Counted from the first letter of the stretch, positions 55,506 through 64,000 are shown. The stretch: DNA of 64,000 nt from Bacteroidia bacterium (GCA_026414605.1 JAOAIP010000035.1:1-64000), one strand, 5' to 3'. Numbers and translations are program-made. Notes: a model not told the origin generated them from the sequence alone.

Positions 55506-55687
55506 TAACACAAGGAAGGTGGTTGTTTGTTTTATTTTTTATCCTTGCTTTTACAATTGGGATGATCTATGCCTACCGAAAAGATCTTAAAACTATTCGT
55601 GAACATTATTCAGGAATTTATTTTGTATTCATTGCTTTATTACTCTTTTTACTTATCCTTTATTTACTTGTAAAGTTATGGCATTAA
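55502..55687 (+). CDS. Small two-segment membrane protein
   Basis: 61 residues with two membrane helices ([19 protein letters not shown] and [19 protein letters not shown]) joined by a polar loop [14 protein letters not shown]. It overlaps the lpxD stop by 4 bp (ATGA), a strong sign of real translation. The YRKDLK loop recalls small proteins seen in related genomes, but I cannot name a family. Confidence 0.72.
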   Translation: MITQGRWLFVLFFILAFTIGMIYAYRKDLKTIREHYSGIYFVFIALLLFLLILYLLVKLWH

Positions 55688-55779
55688 ACAAATTTTTAAG
55701 AAATTCATTTTACCCAAAAAAAATTAAATAAGTATTCCATTAAAAATATAAGCACGATATTTGCCAAAATTTATCAGAA

Positions 55780-56427
55780 ATGAAAAAAGACATTTTTTTA
55801 ATAAGTTTGTTTTTATCCTTTGCGATAAATGTAATGTTTGCACAACAAACACACAAAGAAGAAAAGTTTATTCAAATATCTGGTGTTGTTGTAGATGCAG
55901 ATAGTTTGAAGCCCGTACCTTTTGTATCCATTCTTATTAAAGGAACTAAACGTGGTACTATTACTGATTATTATGGTTTTTTTACTTTAGTGGCTTCTCC
56001 TGGTGATGAATTACAGTTTTTTTCATTAAATCATAAAAACGGTGTGTATAAATTAGACGATACTTTACAACAAACACATTATTACATTATTCATTCATTA
56101 GTTAAAGACACCATTCAATTGCCTTCTGTTTCAGTATATCCATGGCCTACCAAAGAAGAATTTAAAAAAGCATTTTTGAACCTGGATTTATCGGACACCG
56201 ACTATGACCGAGCCGCTAAAAATTTGGACAGAAAAGAATTGAGTTACAACGAAAGAAATTATACCATGGATGCTCAAGCCAATTATCAATATGCAATGCA
56301 ACAACAACTTACAAAAATGTATTCTTTAGGACAATATCCTACTATTAATTTATTAAATCCTATTGCATGGGCACAATTTATTGAAGCATGGCGAAAAGGA
56401 AAATTTAAAAACAATAACAAGAAGTGA
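55780..56427 (+). CDS. Secreted CarboxypepD_reg-like domain protein
   Basis: 215 residues with signal peptide MKKDIFLISLFLSFAINVMF. A CarboxypepD_reg-like (DUF4480-type) domain (about 30-110) is visible in ISGVVVDADSLKPVPFVSIL, GTITDYYGFFTLVASPGDEL. The C-terminal part is helical and Gln-rich (QANYQYAMQQQLTKMY). No TonB plug or barrel follows, so it is a stand-alone surface or periplasmic protein. It is not operonic with neighbours by spacing. Confidence 0.83.
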   Translation: MKKDIFLISLFLSFAINVMFAQQTHKEEKFIQISGVVVDADSLKPVPFVSILIKGTKRGTITDYYGFFTLVASPGDELQFFSLNHKNGVYKLDDTLQQTHYYIIHSLVKDTIQLPSVSVYPWPTKEEFKKAFLNLDLSDTDYDRAAKNLDRKELSYNERNYTMDAQANYQYAMQQQLTKMYSLGQYPTINLLNPIAWAQFIEAWRKGKFKNNNKK

Positions 56428-56488
56428 AATAGATATTAAACGTATTAAACAAAACACACCTCCTTTTATCAAACAAAAAGGAATTCCT

Positions 56489-56496
56489 TATATTTG
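56489..56496 (+). promoter_or_regulatory. -7-type promoter box for ahcY
   Basis: TATATTTG, 26 bp before the ATG, matches the phylum -7 consensus. No TTG lies at a suitable distance upstream. Confidence 0.45.
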
Positions 56497-56522
56497 CAAG
56501 CACAAAATAAAAACCTCATATT

Positions 56523-57845
56523 ATGTCAACAACCACATCACAACAATTTATCCCTTACAAAGTAAAAGATATTTCACTTGCTGAATGGGGAAGAAAAGAA
56601 ATCAAATTAGCCGAGTATGAAATGCCTGGCTTGATGGAAATTAGAAGAATTTATGGTCCGCAAAAACCATTGAAAGGTGCAAGAATAGCAGGATGCTTAC
56701 ACATGACTATTCAAACAGCAGTGCTGATTGAAACACTTATAGAATTAGGTGCAGAAGTTACTTGGAGTTCTTGTAATATCTTTTCAACACAAGACCATGC
56801 TGCTGCGGCAATTGCTGCTCGTGGCGATGTTCAAGTATATGCGTGGAAAGGAATGACCGAAGAAGAATTCTATTGGTGCATTGAACAAACCTTGTTCTTT
56901 GGACCAGATAGAAAACCCTTAAATATGATTTTGGATGATGGGGGCGATCTTACTAATATGGTATTAGATAAATATCCTGAATTAGTACCAGGTATTCGTG
57001 GTATCAGTGAAGAAACAACTACAGGTGTACATCGTTTATATGAAAGAATGCGTAAAGGTAAATTGCCATTACCCGCCATTAATGTTAATGACTCTGTTAC
57101 AAAATCAAAATTTGATAACAAATATGGCTGCCGTGAATCATTAGTAGATGCTATTCGCAGAGCCACAGATGTGATGTTGGCTGGAAAAGTAGCAGTAGTA
57201 GCGGGCTATGGCGATGTAGGAAAAGGTTCTGCTCAATCTTTAAGTTCTCAAGGCGTAAGAGTCATCGTTACAGAAATAGATCCTATTTGTGCTCTTCAAG
57301 CATGTATGGATGGTTATCAAGTAATGAAAATGGATAACGCTGTTCCATTAGCAGATATTATTGTTACGGCTACCGGAAATAGAGATATTGTAGTAGATAG
57401 ACATTTCAAAAAAATGAAACACAACGCCATTGTTTGTAATATCGGACACTTTGATACCGAAATTGATATGGCTTGGTTAAACAAAAATTATGGACATACC
57501 AAAGAAACTATTAAACCACAAGTAGATAAATATACTATAGATGGAAAAGATATTATTGTATTGGCTGAAGGAAGATTAGTAAATTTAGGTTGTGCAACAG
57601 GACACCCTTCATTTGTGATGAGTAATTCATTTACCAATCAAGTTTTAGCACAAATTGAACTTTGGACAAATAGAGAAAAATACGAAAACAAAGTTTATAC
57701 ATTGCCTAAACATTTGGATGAAATGGTGGCACGTCTTCACCTTAGCAAATTAGGTGCAGAATTAGATGAACTTACTGATGTACAAGCCGAATACATTGGC
57801 GTTCCTAAAAATGGTCCATTCAAAAGCGAATGGTACAGATATTAA
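56523..57845 (+). CDS. ahcY: S-adenosylhomocysteinase
   Basis: 440 residues. [20 protein letters not shown], the substrate region [17 protein letters not shown], the NAD site [18 protein letters not shown], and the C-terminal Lys-Tyr signature in SEWYRY are present. It splits SAH to adenosine and homocysteine, supplying homocysteine to MetH (19492). Followed by a strong terminator. Confidence 0.96.
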   Translation: MSTTTSQQFIPYKVKDISLAEWGRKEIKLAEYEMPGLMEIRRIYGPQKPLKGARIAGCLHMTIQTAVLIETLIELGAEVTWSSCNIFSTQDHAAAAIAARGDVQVYAWKGMTEEEFYWCIEQTLFFGPDRKPLNMILDDGGDLTNMVLDKYPELVPGIRGISEETTTGVHRLYERMRKGKLPLPAINVNDSVTKSKFDNKYGCRESLVDAIRRATDVMLAGKVAVVAGYGDVGKGSAQSLSSQGVRVIVTEIDPICALQACMDGYQVMKMDNAVPLADIIVTATGNRDIVVDRHFKKMKHNAIVCNIGHFDTEIDMAWLNKNYGHTKETIKPQVDKYTIDGKDIIVLAEGRLVNLGCATGHPSFVMSNSFTNQVLAQIELWTNREKYENKVYTLPKHLDEMVARLHLSKLGAELDELTDVQAEYIGVPKNGPFKSEWYRY

Positions 57846-57880
57846 TCCCCTTTGCTTCATTATCATAATCACTCAAACTT

Positions 57881-57926
57881 TCAAAACCGCTGTAAAACTT
57901 TTAGTAGTTTTATGGCGGTTTTTTTA
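57881..57926 (+). terminator. Rho-independent terminator after ahcY
   Basis: AAAACCGC (57883-57890) pairs with GCGGTTTT (57915-57922), the stem continuing as GTAAAACT with AGTTTTAT around a short loop, then a run of T to 57926. Confidence 0.9.
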
Positions 57927-57943
57927 TTATCAAATTTTTTATC

Positions 57944-58924
57944 ATGAATTTAATTCAAAAGTATCAAGAATCATTTAAAAAACATCTTCAAAAATACATT
58001 GTCTCTCTTAATCATAGACATCCCAAAGAATTGTATCAACCCAATCAATACATTCTTCAATCGGATGCAAAACACATTCGTCCTATTTTATCTTTATTGG
58101 CGTGTAACTTGTATGGCGAAAAACATAGTAAAGCATTATCTGCAGCCCTTGCTGTAGAATTATTTCATACTTTCTCTCTCATTCACGATGATATTTTAGA
58201 CAACGCTACTTTGCGAAGAGGGAAAAAAACCATTCATACAAAATGGAATACCAATATCGCTATATTAGCAGGAGATGTCTTATTAGTAGAAGCATTCAAG
58301 CAACTCAATACATATCCACCACACATTCATCATTCTTTACATAAAGTTTTTACATTGGCATCAGTAGAAATTTGCGAAGGACAACAAGAGGATATGAATT
58401 TTGAAAAACAAAATATTGTATCTTCAAATGATTATCTTGAAATGATTCGCAAAAAAACGGCTGTTCTTATTGGCACGTCCTTAAAAATGGGATCCATTGT
58501 AGCACAAGCCGATTCAAAAGAACAAAATAAAATTTACAAAGTAGGCGAAAACATTGGTATTGCCTTTCAAATAATGGATGACTATTTGGATACTTTTGGA
58601 GATCCAAAGGTATTTGGAAAAAAAATCGGCAATGATATTTTGTCAAACAAAAAAACTTATCTCATTACAAAAGCATACGAATTAGCCAATACATCACAAA
58701 AAAAACAATTAAAATACTTACTTCATTTACCCGCAAACGAAGACAAAATACATCAAATGAAACAATTTTTAGCCGAACTTGGCATAGATATTCTTGCACT
58801 CAAGACCGCCCAAGATATTCATCATAAAAACTTAAAGTTAATTCATTCTTTGAAAACAAAGCATCTTCCTGCCAAAGAAACATTAGCACAATTATCCGAA
58901 CAATTAATAAATAGAACAAAATAA
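57944..58924 (+). CDS. Polyprenyl synthetase (trans-isoprenyl diphosphate synthase)
   Basis: 326 residues. First Asp-rich motif LIHDDILDNATLRRGKKTIH, the second MDDYLDTFGDPKVFGKKIGN, and the Arg/Lys site DAKHIRPILSLLA are present. The residues before the first motif are those of longer-chain synthases (quinone side chain), but the product length cannot be read with certainty. It makes polyprenyl diphosphate for menaquinone or related lipids. Sixteen bp separate it from the thioesterase. Confidence 0.9.
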   Translation: MNLIQKYQESFKKHLQKYIVSLNHRHPKELYQPNQYILQSDAKHIRPILSLLACNLYGEKHSKALSAALAVELFHTFSLIHDDILDNATLRRGKKTIHTKWNTNIAILAGDVLLVEAFKQLNTYPPHIHHSLHKVFTLASVEICEGQQEDMNFEKQNIVSSNDYLEMIRKKTAVLIGTSLKMGSIVAQADSKEQNKIYKVGENIGIAFQIMDDYLDTFGDPKVFGKKIGNDILSNKKTYLITKAYELANTSQKKQLKYLLHLPANEDKIHQMKQFLAELGIDILALKTAQDIHHKNLKLIHSLKTKHLPAKETLAQLSEQLINRTK

Positions 58925-58940
58925 TTTTTTATTTTAATTT

Positions 58941-59372
58941 ATGAAAAAAGAAGATATTAATATCTCTGCATTTCGGCATTTTACACCCATTCAAGTAAGA
59001 TACATAGATATTGATTTACAAGGGCACGTCAACAATGCTATTTTTTTATCTTATATTGAGCAAGGCAGAGTAGTGTATTTGAATACATTATTTCCCGACA
59101 ATGATTTTAAAAAACAAGGACTAATTATTGCTCGCACAGAAATAGATTATTTTGAACCTATTTTTTTAAGCGATGAAATCCTTTGTGGTACAAGAGTTTC
59201 AGAATTTGGGAATAAAAGTTTTGTTTTTGAAAATATACTCATAGATAAAAATAAACAATTAAAATGCTTTGCAAAAAGCGTAATGGTTTGTTTTGATTAT
59301 ATTGAAAATAGTACTATTTTGGTTCCTGATGATTGGAAATTAAAAATTAAGAGTTTTGAAGAGAGGAGATAG
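58941..59372 (+). CDS. Hotdog-fold acyl-CoA thioesterase (4-hydroxybenzoyl-CoA/YbgC type)
   Basis: 143 residues. The motif IQVRYIDIDLQGHVNNAIFL (Asp followed by GHVNN) is the catalytic loop of the 4HBT family. The remainder follows the single hotdog pattern, ending SVMVCFDYIENSTIL. It hydrolyses short acyl-CoA or acyl-ACP; the substrate is unknown. The gene follows the polyprenyl synthase in the same direction. Confidence 0.87.
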   Translation: MKKEDINISAFRHFTPIQVRYIDIDLQGHVNNAIFLSYIEQGRVVYLNTLFPDNDFKKQGLIIARTEIDYFEPIFLSDEILCGTRVSEFGNKSFVFENILIDKNKQLKCFAKSVMVCFDYIENSTILVPDDWKLKIKSFEERR

Positions 59373-59488
59373 TTGGCAATTTTTTTTGAGGTGCTAAATG
59401 GGATTTAATAGAGTACTATCTAAGAGTCAATTGGTTTTAGTTTTTTAGAGAATGATTAGTAATTGTTTTTGTTATCCACATAATTTTA

Positions 59489-59572
59489 GTTCCGTAGGAA
59501 CAAAAGATATTGTAGCAATGGACTTTAGTCCATTGAACAAAAGATAGAAACAAAAAGGAGTTCCGTAGGAAC
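59489..59572. repeat. REP-like palindrome pair (left part of cluster)
   Basis: Two copies of the palindrome GTTCCGTAGGAAC (59489-59501 and 59560-59572) flank a perfect 18-bp palindrome, AATGGACTTTAGTCCATT (59517-59534). Such GTTCCGTAGGAAC/TGGACTTTAGTCC units are dispersed in many Bacteroidota intergenic regions. Confidence 0.75.
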
Positions 59573-59641
59573 GATACATTTTAAAATTAAAATTAATTTG
59601 ACATGAGTCGAGCCGACGGATCTTTGCTTATTTGGATTTAT

Positions 59642-59797
59642 TTTGAATGGACTAAAGTCCATCCTTACAATACAAAGGGGAATCGTGCCTACGGCACTTT
59701 CTTTATTATAGATACTAACTTTGAATGGACTAAAGTCCATCCTTACAATACAAAGGGGAACTGTGCCTACGGGCACTTTTTTCTTTTATAGATACCC
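59642..59797. repeat. Two 78-bp direct repeats with internal palindromes
   Basis: Period 78 bp (second copy begins at 59720). Each unit has ATGGACTAAAGTCCAT and GTGCCTACGGCAC-type palindromes (the latter GTGCCTACGGGCAC in copy 2) and ends TATAGATAC. Open frames across it are by-products of the repeats. Confidence 0.82.
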
Positions 59798-59863
59798 ATA
59801 TAACTAACATATAGCAAACTAATGAATTTAATTAACACCTCAAAAAAGGAGTTAACAAGATAA

Positions 59864-59896
59864 TTGATATTGGTTGTATATTATTTATTATTTTTG
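59864..59896 (+). promoter_or_regulatory. Promoter for the LecA-like protein gene
   Basis: TTG (59864-59866), a 22-bp spacer and TATTTTTG (59889-59896), 13 bp before the ATG. An alternative TTG at 59870 gives a 16-bp spacer. Confidence 0.5.
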
Positions 59897-59909
59897 TAAA
59901 AAATTTTTT

Positions 59910-60881
59910 ATGAAAAAAATCATTCATTTAGCCGTAGCATTGCAGGTTACAACATCTTTATTGGCTCAAAAAATAGCAGATGTTACACTGAATTTTTATG
60001 ATGGAAGCATTTTATATGGCACAGCCAAATTGCAAGACATTAAATTTAAAACCTCTTATGGAAATTTAAACATACCATTAAAAGATGTTGCACAAATTCA
60101 GTTTGGATTAGAAAAAGATGAAAGTATTGCGAATGATATTAATAAATCCATACAGATAGTAGCCAACGCTAATGATGAGAATACGATTGCCTCTGTAAAA
60201 GAAAATATTTTAAAACACGGATTGAAAGCCATCTATTATCTTGAAAATTATTTAAATAAAAACACTGCTACTTATCCCGAAAACTTACAAGATATCATTA
60301 ATGATATACTTTCTACAAACAATATCAATGATTATAGTTTTGAAGATGCTATTATTTTGAATAATGGAGATAAAATTTCTGGAACTGTTGATTTCAAAAG
60401 CATTGAATTTGCTAATGGTTTTTTGAAAACCAATATCCCTACTAATGTAATAAAATCAATGGATATATCGTATTATGATAATTCATCGGGCATCTCACAA
60501 TTTATTTTGAAAGCCAACAAACACATTATGGCTAATCCTAATGGGGGATGGTTAAACACAGGTATTAAAGTCAAAAAAGGTCAAACTGTAGAAATATCTG
60601 CACGTGGAGAAATTATATTAGCAAGTTTAGATAACAAAAAATATACCCCTGACGGAAATATAGTTGGTCAAGAATCAGTATCAGGAGAGATAAATGACCC
60701 GACTTATTTTAACTACGGCACACTTATTTTTAAGATAGGAACAAATGGTAAAAATTTAAAAGCAGGCACTAATGCTCGTTACATTGCAGATGAAAGTGGA
60801 GTACTTTATTTAAGTATTTACGAAACTGTTTACAGTGAAAAAAATACAGGAAATTATCAGGTTAAAGTTTCTATTAAATAA
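59910..60881 (+). CDS. Secreted protein with a LecA (PA-IL)-like C-terminal domain
   Basis: 323 residues from ATG 59910, with signal peptide MKKIIHLAVALQVTTSLLA. The N-terminal part holds two copies of a small beta motif (LNFYDGSILYGTAKLQDIKF; AIILNNGDKISGTVDFKSIE), typical of secreted Bacteroidota proteins. The C-terminal ~115 residues resemble the galactose-binding LecA/PA-IL fold: GGWLNTGIKVKKGQTVEISA, TPDGNIVG and ADESGVLYLSIYE with NTGNYQVKVSI. The calcium/sugar-ligand residues were not confirmed. It probably binds glycans at the cell surface. Confidence 0.75.
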   Translation: MKKIIHLAVALQVTTSLLAQKIADVTLNFYDGSILYGTAKLQDIKFKTSYGNLNIPLKDVAQIQFGLEKDESIANDINKSIQIVANANDENTIASVKENILKHGLKAIYYLENYLNKNTATYPENLQDIINDILSTNNINDYSFEDAIILNNGDKISGTVDFKSIEFANGFLKTNIPTNVIKSMDISYYDNSSGISQFILKANKHIMANPNGGWLNTGIKVKKGQTVEISARGEIILASLDNKKYTPDGNIVGQESVSGEINDPTYFNYGTLIFKIGTNGKNLKAGTNARYIADESGVLYLSIYETVYSEKNTGNYQVKVSIK

Positions 60882-60912
60882 TTTCTTCTAATTTTACTAA
60901 AAAACTCTTTAA

Positions 60913-60942
60913 AACAAAAAGCCCCGTAATAAACGGGGCTTT
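60913..60942 (-). terminator. Terminator of the RRM gene, possibly bidirectional
   Basis: AAAGCCCCGT (60918-60927) and ACGGGGCTTT (60933-60942) form a perfect 10-bp stem with a 5-nt loop. Read on the minus strand it is followed by TTTTTGTTTT. On the plus strand it ends the secreted LecA-like gene, with a shorter T run. Confidence 0.9.
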
Positions 60943-60979
60943 GGCATTTTCTTTTGATATAATCAGATTCAATATCTGA

Positions 60980-61249
60980 TTATTCAGCAGAAGAGTTCGC
61001 GTTTTCTTGACGACCTCTTGCTTCGGATACAATTAGAGGTCTCTCGAAGTGCACATATCCATTAAGTGCTTCTATGGCTCTGCGGGCTTCGTCATCGTTT
61101 GGCATTTCTACAAAGCCATACCCTTTACTTCTTTGAGTTTCTCGGTCTTTCACGATTTTTACTCTTTCTACTGTCCCGTATTGAGAAAATAATTCTCTCA
61201 GGGAGTTTTCTCTTACTTTAAAGCTAATGTTGCTTACAAAAATGTTCAT
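60980..61249 (-). CDS. RRM-domain RNA-binding protein
   Basis: 89 residues: one RNA-recognition motif with RNP2 (NIFVSNISF) and RNP1 (SKGYGFVEM), plus a short acidic-polar tail. Bacteroidota and cyanobacteria use such single-RRM proteins, often cold-induced, as RNA chaperones or regulators. It has a well-formed promoter and terminator, hence is monocistronic. The target RNAs are unknown. Confidence 0.95.
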   Translation of the reverse strand: MNIFVSNISFKVRENSLRELFSQYGTVERVKIVKDRETQRSKGYGFVEMPNDDEARRAIEALNGYVHFERPLIVSEARGRQENANSSAE

Positions 61250-61265
61250 AGTGTTCTATTTTTTG

Positions 61266-61296
61266 CAAAAATACAACATATAATTTAATCTAACAA
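61266..61296 (-). promoter_or_regulatory. Promoter of the RRM gene
   Basis: Minus-strand TTG (61294-61296), a 20-bp spacer and TATTTTTG (61266-61273), then 16 bp to the ATG. It is an exact consensus fit. Confidence 0.78.
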
Positions 61297-61360
61297 AATT
61301 ATTTTTTTATTTGTTAAAAAACAAAATTTGTCGGAAATGGATTTGTAGTGATATTTTAAC

Positions 61361-62533
61361 TCAGAAATAGGCAACAGCAAACACTGCTTTTCCACTTATA
61401 TCCTTAAAAACATTAGGATTAGCAGGAGAATAAACACGCACTTTTAAATTGGCAACAATCATTTTTGTTTTTTGATTTTTTTCATTGAGTTTATATTCAC
61501 TTATAGATTGTATTTGAAAAAATGAAGTGGGAGGTTGTTGGTTGATATCTGAACGATAAAGTACTTTATTTTCATCTATATAAGTTATGATGATTTTAGA
61601 AAATGGAGTCATAAGCCCTACTGAATTTGGTGAGAATTGATAATAATAATTGCCCGAGCAATTGGGTTGTAATAATGACAAATATAAGTTGTTTTGAAAC
61701 GTCCATATTTTACCATTATTACTTTGGGCTGTAAGAACAGGTGTATACCAGTTGTAGAACGAATAGGAATGAACTAAATAAGTATTGGATGTTACTGTTT
61801 GCGACCCATCGCCAAAGTTAAAAGTATAAGTATAGGGCGTAGGTATATTAGTATAAATACTGTAGGTTACAGTAGGCAATGTTGAATTTGTATAAATGGC
61901 ATATCTATAATAAGCATAGAAAGAATCGGTAGGGCTCAAATAAAATGTATTGGTTAATATACTATAACAACTATCTTGGTAATTGTAGAAATATTGAGAA
62001 AGGGTATAATTACCAGGGTTTAAGATATAAGTAAAGTTAGGAGCATTGGATATAAAATTACTATTAATAGAATATTGATATGAAGCCGTTATGGGAGAGG
62101 ATGAGGGAACAGCAAATACTTTCATTCTATATGAGTTAATTGAAATATCTGTAGTATTGTAATAATTATAATATCCTGCAATATAGGAATTTATATGAGA
62201 TGGATAACCATTAACTGTAGTATCAGCATCTATTAAACTAATTTTAATTGAATTTGGTGAACTTGAAGAAGTTTCTTTTGCAAACATTCCGCTAAAAATA
62301 TAAGTGGAAAAAGGTTTATCATAATTGACATCTGAATACATATAATAATTATTTTTCCCTGCTTCTATTATCAAAAGCGTGTCATCTACTCTTCCATTAA
62401 AATAAAAGGTAACATTACCTTGTTGGACATCAGGAGTTACTTCTTTCTTTTTACAAGAAAAAAATTGAGTGAGAATAAGTGCACTTATCGTTAAAAGTAA
62501 AAGTGCTTTATTTTTCAAAGTGTTGTTCATCAT
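61361..62533 (-). CDS. Lipoprotein with PKD-like region
   Basis: 390 residues. Lipoprotein signal with lipobox FFSC near residue 27 (TQFFSCKKKEV). The body is Tyr/Asn/Ser-rich. Around residues 240-275 YTYTFNFGDGSQTVTSNTYL with VHSYSFYNWYTPVLTAQSN reads as a PKD-type beta-sandwich (FGDG...TYT pattern). Likely surface-exposed or periplasmic; function unknown. It directly follows the membrane-barrel gene (3-bp spacing), so the two are co-transcribed and possibly act together. Confidence 0.75.
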   Translation of the reverse strand: MMNNTLKNKALLLLTISALILTQFFSCKKKEVTPDVQQGNVTFYFNGRVDDTLLIIEAGKNNYYMYSDVNYDKPFSTYIFSGMFAKETSSSSPNSIKISLIDADTTVNGYPSHINSYIAGYYNYYNTTDISINSYRMKVFAVPSSSPITASYQYSINSNFISNAPNFTYILNPGNYTLSQYFYNYQDSCYSILTNTFYLSPTDSFYAYYRYAIYTNSTLPTVTYSIYTNIPTPYTYTFNFGDGSQTVTSNTYLVHSYSFYNWYTPVLTAQSNNGKIWTFQNNLYLSLLQPNCSGNYYYQFSPNSVGLMTPFSKIIITYIDENKVLYRSDINQQPPTSFFQIQSISEYKLNEKNQKTKMIVANLKVRVYSPANPNVFKDISGKAVFAVAYF

Positions 62534-62535
62534 TT

Positions 62536-64000
62536 TTAATATCTAATAAGATTATAGGATATACCTATAATTATGCCACTGCCTTTTTGTAGAGAGTTAA
62601 TAATATAAGATTCGTTTTTGCCGAATGTCTTTAAATTTGAATATACTTCAATGTTTGCAGAAAGTTTATTTGTGAATGGATAAGAATAACCTACTACAAT
62701 GGATTGATTAAATAAATTTAAGCCATTTGCATAATTATAGGTTGTAGATGTGTTTTGAGAAATAATAGATGTATTCTTTATTTGATATTGATACAATTTA
62801 CTTTGTGTTGATAAAATATAATCTAATGCAATACCAAATTTAATGCTTCCATATTTATTTATCCAAACAAAATTAAACGGAACTCGGATAATATCAAGGC
62901 GAGTATATCGCATAATAGAAGAATCTTTTTGTAATCCAAAATCATACTCACTTTTTACTCTTACTAAAAATTGTGTTTTGATGTTTTGGATATTAAAGTA
63001 AGCAACACTGATATTAAAGCCGATATGTTTATTAAAAGTATAAGTGTAGTTTAATCCTGCATAGGGTGAGATATTGTAGGTATTATTGTTATATCTGATA
63101 TTCCAAGCACCGCCGATAATGGCATCAATATAGTGATAATATTTTTTGATTGGCAAGTAAGAATAGGTGGGCGTTGAAAGGATATTAATATCGTCATCTG
63201 CATTATTGGGTACAAGAAAATAAGGTGATAAAGACGATAACATTTCATCGCTATTGTGAATGTTACTTTCAGAAGATATAATGTTTGTATTAGTGGGATT
63301 ATTTACTAAAATATTCTTATTAAAGTTATTTTCATTTTGTGTGTTCAAGGTGTTAGTTGTAATTGCTGATGTATTGTTATTTATAGAATTATCTTCTGTG
63401 TTTTTATTAAGAACATTTGTAACTTTGTTTTTCAAGATATTATTAGGGGATGTAGATGTAAGTTTCTTTGAATTGGATTTGCTTGTATTTGATGCAGAAA
63501 TTTTTACGTTGTTTTCAAATTGATTGTTATTTTGATTGGATAATCTATTATTTATAGTATCAAAAGATTTAAATTTTGAAGAAACAATTTGATTGGATGA
63601 GTGTGTATTTTTATTAATGTTGTTTTTTTGTTCGGTATTTGGTTTGTCTTTTTCAATAGATGAGGCATTGATTAAATATGATTGAGATGTATCGTGCAAT
63701 TTATGGAAATAATAGTATCCGATTAAACCACCTAATATGGATACTACAAAGAAAACATAAAGGGCTATTCTCTTATAATTCCAATAACTTGGCAAATAAT
63801 TTTTTTCAAAAAGTCGCCATTCTTTTTTACTTACTTTAAATGATTGAATGTATTGTTCGGAGAAAAATTTTTCTTTTAATGATTTTTTAATTTCTTGTTC
63901 TTCATAAAATTCAAAAAAACGATTCTTTTCTTCATTATTAGGAATGAAGTTTTTGAGATATTCTTCGCTTTCAAATTTGTTTCTTATGTTTTTATTATCG
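62536..64000 (-). CDS. Cytoplasmic region-membrane helix-linker-beta-barrel fusion protein, N-terminus cut by window edge
   Basis: The frame is open from the stop at 62536 to the right edge, about 487 codons; the true start lies outside. The order is a charged cytoplasmic-type N-terminal part (EEYLKNFIPNNEEKNRFFEF; SKKEWRLFEKNY), one membrane helix (IALYVFFVVSILGGLIGYYY), a long Asn/Ser/Thr-rich linker of about 140 residues, and a C-terminal region with amphipathic strands (YAGLNYTYTFNKHIGFNISV; SGIIIGISYNLI) like an outer-membrane barrel. Bacteroidota have anti-sigma-like proteins that pair such a cytoplasmic part with an outer-membrane domain; that reading is an inference. It is followed by the PKD-like lipoprotein. 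Confidence 0.72.
   Translation of the reverse strand, partial: DNKNIRNKFESEEYLKNFIPNNEEKNRFFEFYEEQEIKKSLKEKFFSEQYIQSFKVSKKEWRLFEKNYLPSYWNYKRIALYVFFVVSILGGLIGYYYFHKLHDTSQSYLINASSIEKDKPNTEQKNNINKNTHSSNQIVSSKFKSFDTINNRLSNQNNNQFENNVKISASNTSKSNSKKLTSTSPNNILKNKVTNVLNKNTEDNSINNNTSAITTNTLNTQNENNFNKNILVNNPTNTNIISSESNIHNSDEMLSSLSPYFLVPNNADDDINILSTPTYSYLPIKKYYHYIDAIIGGAWNIRYNNNTYNISPYAGLNYTYTFNKHIGFNISVAYFNIQNIKTQFLVRVKSEYDFGLQKDSSIMRYTRLDIIRVPFNFVWINKYGSIKFGIALDYILSTQSKLYQYQIKNTSIISQNTSTTYNYANGLNLFNQSIVVGYSYPFTNKLSANIEVYSNLKTFGKNESYIINSLQKGSGIIIGISYNLIRY

Noticed and set aside
57766-57978. A plus-strand frame spanning the end of ahcY
   Set aside because: It runs through the ahcY terminator hairpin and overlaps two well-supported genes.
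59525-59791. Open frames with repeated peptide units on both strands
   Set aside because: They run through the REP-like palindromes; the repeated peptides only reflect the DNA repeats.
1-64000. tRNA, rRNA, CRISPR arrays, prophage and plasmid origin
   Set aside because: No cloverleaf-like G+C-rich stretch, spaced identical repeats, phage structural gene set or replication gene was seen on either strand.

Overview
The window looks like a chromosomal piece of a low-GC Bacteroidota, probably from the Chitinophagales/Sphingobacteriia side. Several lines support this. Promoters fit the phylum's TTG-N(~20)-TAnnTTTG pattern. Families typical of the phylum are present: a GWxTD-domain protein, DUF2480, DUF4159, a MurF-alanine racemase fusion, a long-form NusB, a short CcmB, a CarboxypepD_reg-like secreted protein and a small RRM protein. 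Asp is mostly written GAT and the base composition is strongly A+T-rich. No tRNA, rRNA, CRISPR array, integrase or transposase gene was found.

Layout. 1-3060 (minus): the N-terminal part of an AAA-ATPase/DUF1703-type gene cut by the window edge, then kdnB and kdnA for 8-amino-8-deoxy-Kdo of lipid A/LPS. 3432-5801 (plus): a PAS histidine kinase followed by a receiver-Crp/Fnr regulator, preceded by a long palindrome. 5903-10632 (minus): an apparent eight-gene sulfur-stress operon (ArsR repressor, TauE exporter, CstB-like persulfide dioxygenase-rhodanese, three single rhodaneses, a c-type cytochrome lipoprotein, thioredoxin), with a perfect inverted repeat lying inside its promoter. 10847-34629: mainly housekeeping genes (amino-acid permease, ccmB, purQ, cobalamin-dependent metH, DUF420, a copper-monooxygenase-like cytochrome, nusB, a GWxTD protein, a glycosyltransferase, rnhA, der), with an HTH/nuclease-like gene, a DUF2335 pair and a single-chain type IIG-like restriction-modification gene among them. 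34793-45462: tdk, murF-alr, a methyltransferase, a SirB1-like protein, nucleoside phosphorylase, a VWA protein, 3-hydroxyacyl-CoA dehydrogenase and rseP.

45732-51674 is the accessory hot spot. Three genes (an AbiJ/Abi_C-type gene, an SRPBCC gene and a 740-residue protein with an Mrr-like N-terminus) all lie on the plus strand. Each is followed by a ~130-bp imperfect palindrome bounded by AAC and GTT cores. The left and right edges of cassettes 2 and 3 are exactly complementary (GTTAGCGG/CCGCTAAC and GTTGTGC/GCACAAC). This is what attC-bounded integron gene cassettes should look like, with no integrase in view (a CALIN-type cluster). The array sits between copies of a host repeat. The right-hand copy belongs to a ~500-bp duplication that carries a truncated gene.

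52290-64000: a TIGR01777 epimerase, aroE, cdd, lpxD, a secreted protein, ahcY (which works with metH in the methyl cycle), a polyprenyl synthase, a thioesterase, a REP-like palindrome cluster, a LecA-like secreted protein, an RRM protein, a PKD-like lipoprotein, and an unusual protein with a cytoplasmic region, a membrane segment, a linker and a beta-barrel-like domain that runs off the right edge.
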